This document shows positions 4,062 through 6,810 of a stretch of 6,810 nucleotides of DNA, piece after piece (position 1 is the first letter of the stretch; each line of letters begins with the position of its first letter). The DNA is taken from positions 1-6,810 of the forward strand of contig JACOZO010000004.1 of NCBI GenBank assembly GCA_016181325.1, read 5' to 3'. The notes below the pieces were generated by a model that saw nothing but the letters and a program-made list of their open reading frames with translations, was not told the origin of the DNA and did not search any database. A program made the translations under genes and the position numbers. The stretch comes from Candidatus Woesearchaeota archaeon. GTDB lineage: Archaea > Nanobdellota > Nanobdellia > Woesearchaeales > GW2011-AR4.

Positions 4062-5978
4062 ATGGACTACAAAGGCCTTAAATTAGACAAATTCCAGGAA
4101 GACGCGATAAATGCGATTGAGCACAACAAGTCAGTAGTTGTATCCGCGCCAACCGGCTCGGGAAAGACGCTGATAGCTGATTATATAATAGACCGCGATT
4201 TCAGGAAAGGCATAAGGGTGATATACACTGCGCCCATAAAAGCCCTGTCAAACCAGAAATACAAGGAGTTCTCAAGGACTTACGGGGAGAAGAATGTAGG
4301 CATCATAACAGGGGATGTCCAGAAGAACACCGAAGCCCTTATTCTTATCATGACGACCGAAATCTACCGCAACATGGTACTGAGCAGGGATTCTTTCGTA
4401 AGCAACATTTCCTATGTGATTTTTGACGAGATACATTTCATCAACGACATAGACCGGGGATATGTATGGGAGGAATCGATAATATTCTCAAAGCCCAATG
4501 TCAGGGTGTTATGCCTCTCAGCGACAATACCGAATGCCGATGAATTTGCAAAGTGGATTGAGTCGATAAAGCAGCACGAGGTCATAGTTGTCAGGCACGA
4601 GGAAAGGCCCGTGCCGCTGCATGTCAGCTTCTATGACGCGGAAATCGGGATCACCTCTTTAAAAAACCTGAATGATGCCATCAACACTCCAAGCTATGAC
4701 AAGGTGATGGGAAGGCGCGCCAGGCACAGGCCAAAAAACCCCTCACATCTGGACCTAGTAAGCGAGATAAAAGGCAACCTTCCCTGCCTGTTCTTCTGCT
4801 TCTCAAGGGTGGGCTGCCAGAAGCATGCAATTGAGCTGCTGAACAGGAAACTCTTCCAGCCAAGGCCTGAAATCTCAGCTTTTATCAGGACAAAACTCGA
4901 AAATTCAAGCCCTGAAATAAATAAACTGACCTCTACAAGGATTTTGAGGCAGACACTTCCGTTTGGGATCGGTTTCCATCACGCAGGAATGCTTCCCATA
5001 CTCAAGGAGATAGTCGAAGAGCTTTTTGAGAAAGGCATGATAAAAGTTTTGTACACCACAGAGACATTTGCATTGGGCATCAACATGCCGGCAAAGAGCG
5101 TCTGCTTTGAATCCCTTAGAAAGTTTGACGGCGTCTCATTCCGCTTCATGAACTCGAAGGAATATTTCCAGATTGCAGGCAGGGCCGGCAGGAGGGGCAT
5201 AGACAGGGAAGGCTTTGTCTATGTGATGATAGAGAGGAAGCATTTTGACTATGAGAAGATAAAGAAGCTTGTGCATTCGGACACTTCGCCGATATTTTCC
5301 CAATTCCGGCTTTCAGTCAATACTGTCCTTAACCTTATCAGCCAGCACGATGAAAAGGAGATTGATGACATACTCTGCAGGAGCTTCCATTCATTCCAGA
5401 AGTACGGCACAAAGTTCATGGACCGCGAGAACGCGATCAGCCATAACGCATTCAGCAACTGGAAGAAAAAACTGCAAAAGATGGGGTATCTGCAGGGAAG
5501 TACACTTACAGACAAAGGGACTTTTGCCTCAAGGATATATTCCGATGAGATACTTATAGGGGAGATATTCGCAACCAGGCTTTACAGAGGGCTTGACGAA
5601 TACAAGATGCTTCTTGTCCTTGCGTGCCTTTGCTATGAAGGCAGCGACAGGACGGAATTCTACAGGATTCATGCCTCAAGATTTTCTGAAGAGCTGAAAA
5701 AGATTCTGTGGAATGATCCATTCCTAAAGCACGAGAAACGGTTCAGGGAGATTGACAACCTGACTGCCTTGATCCATCCTTTGTACCATAAGCGCGGCAT
5801 CTTCAGCGTCATTGAAAATACGAACCTGTTGGAAGGCGATGTCCTGAGACTGTTCAGGCAGATGACCGACAGGTTTGGGCAGATAAAAAGCGCCACAATG
5901 GACGACAAATTAAGGGACAGGATTTCCGCCTGCCAGAAGCTGATTGATGACTGCCTTGGCGAAGTGGATACGGTTTGA
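4062..5978 (+). CDS. Ski2-like DExH-box helicase
   Basis: This is a 638-aa superfamily 2 ATP-dependent helicase, most likely an RNA helicase of the Ski2/Mtr4 branch that could feed the archaeal exosome. Motifs in order are: Q-like F11-Q12; motif I APTGSGKT (29-36); Ia TAPIKALSNQKY (56-67); Ib TTEIYRNM (98-105); motif II DEIH (122-125); motif III SAT (153-155); motif IV region CLFFCFSRVGCQKHA (242-256); HHAGM (306-310); motif V TTETFALGINMPAK (332-345); and motif VI QIAGRAGRRGID (370-381). All catalytic residues are present. Residues 415-500 fit the winged-helix domain. The C-terminus (about 587-612, EGDVLRLFRQMTDRFGQ) resembles the ratchet or DSHCT segment of Ski2/Mtr4. The protein is much shorter than Mtr4 and lacks room for an arch insertion. 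Archaeal Hel308 (DNA repair) is the alternative, but DEIH plus the C-terminal motif favour the Ski2 type. Confidence 0.9.
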   Translation: MDYKGLKLDKFQEDAINAIEHNKSVVVSAPTGSGKTLIADYIIDRDFRKGIRVIYTAPIKALSNQKYKEFSRTYGEKNVGIITGDVQKNTEALILIMTTEIYRNMVLSRDSFVSNISYVIFDEIHFINDIDRGYVWEESIIFSKPNVRVLCLSATIPNADEFAKWIESIKQHEVIVVRHEERPVPLHVSFYDAEIGITSLKNLNDAINTPSYDKVMGRRARHRPKNPSHLDLVSEIKGNLPCLFFCFSRVGCQKHAIELLNRKLFQPRPEISAFIRTKLENSSPEINKLTSTRILRQTLPFGIGFHHAGMLPILKEIVEELFEKGMIKVLYTTETFALGINMPAKSVCFESLRKFDGVSFRFMNSKEYFQIAGRAGRRGIDREGFVYVMIERKHFDYEKIKKLVHSDTSPIFSQFRLSVNTVLNLISQHDEKEIDDILCRSFHSFQKYGTKFMDRENAISHNAFSNWKKKLQKMGYLQGSTLTDKGTFASRIYSDEILIGEIFATRLYRGLDEYKMLLVLACLCYEGSDRTEFYRIHASRFSEELKKILWNDPFLKHEKRFREIDNLTALIHPLYHKRGIFSVIENTNLLEGDVLRLFRQMTDRFGQIKSATMDDKLRDRISACQKLIDDCLGEVDTV

Positions 5979-6030
5979 ATAGGCTCATTTCTTGAATTAT
6001 CATAATTTCGCTATGCTCAAAATGGAAAGG

Positions 6031-6038
6031 TTTAAATG
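6031..6038 (+). promoter_or_regulatory. TATA box of the HTH/nucleotidyltransferase/HEPN cluster
   Basis: TTTAAATG, preceded by the purine-rich GGAAAGG (6024-6030) that could serve as a BRE, would start transcription near 6060. That leaves a leader of about 16 nt, with GGTG (6064-6067) as a weak ribosome-binding site for the ATG at 6076. Confidence 0.55.
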
Positions 6039-6066
6039 TATGGTTGTATTACCATAATTCTATGGT
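6039..6066. promoter_or_regulatory. Alternating half-sites, candidate operator
   Basis: TATGGT (6039-6044), ACCATA (6051-6056) and TATGGT (6061-6066) form two overlapping inverted repeats that share the middle half-site. They lie between the TATA box and the start codon, across the predicted transcription start. The winged-helix protein encoded next is the obvious candidate to bind here. Confidence 0.45.
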
Positions 6067-6075
6067 GTTATTAAC

Positions 6076-6306
6076 ATGAGAAGCAAAGAATCAACTATCA
6101 TAAAATTCCTTATAGAGAGCAAAAATGAAGAATTGAATATTCGCAGCATATCAAAGTCCCTGAAAATGGACTATAAGAATGTTTATTCTATTATTAAAAG
6201 GCTGGAAAAAGCATTATTGGTGAAGATTGAGACTTTTGGGCAGTCAAGCAGGGTAAAGCTTAACAAGATAGTTCATTTATGCTCGGCAGCTTTAAGAGGG
6301 CAATAA
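6076..6306 (+). CDS. Winged-helix DNA-binding protein, possibly the N-terminal half of a split HTH-nucleotidyltransferase
   Basis: This is a 76-aa basic protein. An N-terminal helix (STIIKFLIESKNEE) is followed by a helix-turn-helix at about 20-46 (LNIRSISKSLKMDYKNVYSI) and a wing (LLVKIETFGQSSRVKLN). It resembles MarR-like domains that are often fused to the N-terminus of small archaeal nucleotidyltransferases. The last residues (HLCSAALRGQ) have no family character. The downstream gene begins 28 bp before this stop in another frame, with only a short linker before its catalytic motif. Either a frameshift split one HTH-transferase gene or two coupled genes overlap. Autoregulation is likely given the half-sites upstream. 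Confidence is good for the domain and moderate for an intact separate gene. Confidence 0.68.
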   Translation: MRSKESTIIKFLIESKNEELNIRSISKSLKMDYKNVYSIIKRLEKALLVKIETFGQSSRVKLNKIVHLCSAALRGQ

Positions 6307-6593
6307 AATCGAAATTGTATGTTTTGCTGCTGTTCGGCTCATATGCAAAGAAAACACAGACTAAGAGTTCTGATATCGATTTGATGTTTATATGTGCTGA
6401 CGGGCTTGAAGATGCTTTTGAAAAAAATGTTAACAGGATTGCCAGTTCCATGCCTTTGCCTTTGCACCACTTGGTGTTTTCGGAAAGCCAGTTTGTTGAG
6501 ATGATTAATGCAAAAGAATCCAGTGTTGGACAAGAAGCTTTAAAAAATAATGTGATTCTGTATGGAATTGAGCAGTATTACGAGATGGTCTGA
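6279..6593 (+). CDS. MNT-type minimal nucleotidyltransferase (MntA-like)
   Basis: This is a 104-aa polymerase-beta-type minimal nucleotidyltransferase. The signature LLLFGSYAKKTQTKSSDIDL gives G20-S21 and, eleven residues on, the metal-binding pair D32-x-D34. In HEPN-MNT toxin-antitoxin systems the MNT protein neutralises the HEPN RNase, in studied cases by adding AMP to a HEPN tyrosine. A HEPN gene follows, so this is probably the antitoxin. A third catalytic acid is not obvious: the expected strand reads PLHHLVFSES with histidines. The C-terminus (ALKNNVILYGIEQYYEMV) is typical of the archaeal HTH-MNT group. The start at 6279 lies inside the HTH gene and has no clear Shine-Dalgarno sequence, so translation depends on coupling or this is the rear half of a frameshifted gene. 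Confidence 0.78.
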   Translation: MLGSFKRAIKSKLYVLLLFGSYAKKTQTKSSDIDLMFICADGLEDAFEKNVNRIASSMPLPLHHLVFSESQFVEMINAKESSVGQEALKNNVILYGIEQYYEMV

Positions 6594-6605
6594 ATGATTG
6601 ATGAT

Positions 6606-6653
6606 AAAAATCGAAGATTTTTAGCATCTCCCAAAAAATCAGGGTGATTTTTT
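6606..6653 (+). promoter_or_regulatory. Tandem hairpins before the HEPN gene
   Basis: AAAAATC (6606-6612), loop GAA and GATTTTT (6616-6622) form a 7-bp hairpin. AAAAAATCA (6633-6641), loop GGG and TGATTTTTT (6645-6653) form a perfect 9-bp hairpin. The second overlaps the GGTGAT ribosome-binding site (6643-6648) and the first two bases of the TTG start at 6652, so it could hide them from the ribosome. The two hairpins share arm sequences and could also pair with each other. Confidence 0.45.
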
Positions 6654-6810
6654 GATAGGCGCAAAACAGAAAAAAGAAGCCAAGCAGAACTTTGACAAAT
6701 ATCTGCAGGATGGGCTTATTAAAAAAGAGAAGAACGAAACAGCAAGGCAAATGTACCTGAAGAATGCCGAGTTATCACTGCAGTTTGCTGAGGAATGTAT
6801 GATTAGCCCT
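6652..6810 (+). CDS. HEPN-domain protein, N-terminal part (runs off the window)
   Basis: Fifty-three codons are visible, opening (M)IGAKQKKEAKQNFDKYLQ and continuing with DGLIKKEKNETARQMYLKNAELSLQFAEECM. This pattern of a long basic helix, a short KKE-rich link and a helix Y-x-K-N-A-x-x-S-L-x-x-A is what I recall of archaeal HEPN proteins encoded beside MNT nucleotidyltransferases. HEPN toxins are RNases with an R-x4-6-H active site, which would be beyond the window. The frame is open from a TAG at 6622. The TTG at 6652 is chosen because GGTGAT sits 3 nt upstream, although that spacing is short. A tiny ORF (6594-6647) that directly follows the transferase stop is not thought to be a gene. The context makes this the toxin partner of the transferase. 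Confidence 0.65.
   Translation, partial: MIGAKQKKEAKQNFDKYLQDGLIKKEKNETARQMYLKNAELSLQFAEECMISP

Noticed and set aside
4681..5908. Several open frames on both strands inside the helicase gene
   Set aside because: They overlap a full-length helicase with all motifs intact, have no promoters, and read as low-complexity shadow translations.
6003..6020. Remnant of a third palindromic element (TTCGCTATGCTCA resembles TTCGCTTCGCTCA of copy 2)
   Set aside because: The match covers only 13 nt with two differences. No GTTAGCAGC block, core, paired arm or duplication is present nearby.
6594..6647. Seventeen-codon ORF starting right after the transferase stop
   Set aside because: It is too short to assess, ends inside the second hairpin, and the conserved-looking HEPN sequence is in another frame. 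It could be a leader peptide but nothing specific supports that.

Overview
The window looks archaeal. TATA boxes centred about 24-27 bp before start codons (TTTAAA, TTTATATATAA, TTTAAATG) leave several genes with little or no leader. The helicase is of the archaeal/eukaryotic Ski2 type, and the mix of a HAD phosphatase, a membrane-bound hydrolase, a RelE-type toxin-antitoxin pair and an HTH/nucleotidyltransferase/HEPN cluster resembles what is common in DPANN-type (for example Woesearchaeota-like) genomes. That placement rests on the look of the proteins and was not tested by a search.

Layout: 1-414 (minus) is the N-terminal part of a HAD hydrolase. 461-626 is a 166-bp palindromic mobile element with a 10-bp target duplication. 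671-1492 (minus) is an unrecognised 273-aa protein. 1610-1987 (plus) is a small four-helix membrane protein, converging with 2007-2513 (minus), a membrane-bound metal-dependent hydrolase. 2485-2650 is a second 166-bp palindromic element with a 9-bp target duplication; it has landed on the 5' end of the hydrolase gene and appears to supply its promoter and first codons. 2724-3263 (plus) is a C-terminal J-domain protein. 3373-3995 (plus) is a two-gene toxin-antitoxin operon. 4062-5978 (plus) is a Ski2-like helicase. 6076-6593 (plus) holds a winged-helix protein overlapping a MNT-type nucleotidyltransferase, followed from 6652 to the window edge by a HEPN protein.

How the parts work together: two defence or stress-type modules sit at the right of the window, a RelE/ParE-like pair and a HEPN-MNT pair with its own DNA-binding protein. 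They flank a housekeeping-looking RNA helicase. The left half consists of unrelated single genes, each with its own promoter, and has been invaded twice by the same family of small palindromic elements.

The main discovery is that element family. The two copies have equal length, internal landmarks at the same offsets, clean target duplications and a nearly identical 20-21-nt apical core. Their outer arms are perfectly self-complementary within each copy but differ between copies. No transposase is present in the window. The non-genic stretches at 415-670 and 2514-2723 are mostly accounted for by these elements plus promoters; I see no tRNA, rRNA or CRISPR array.
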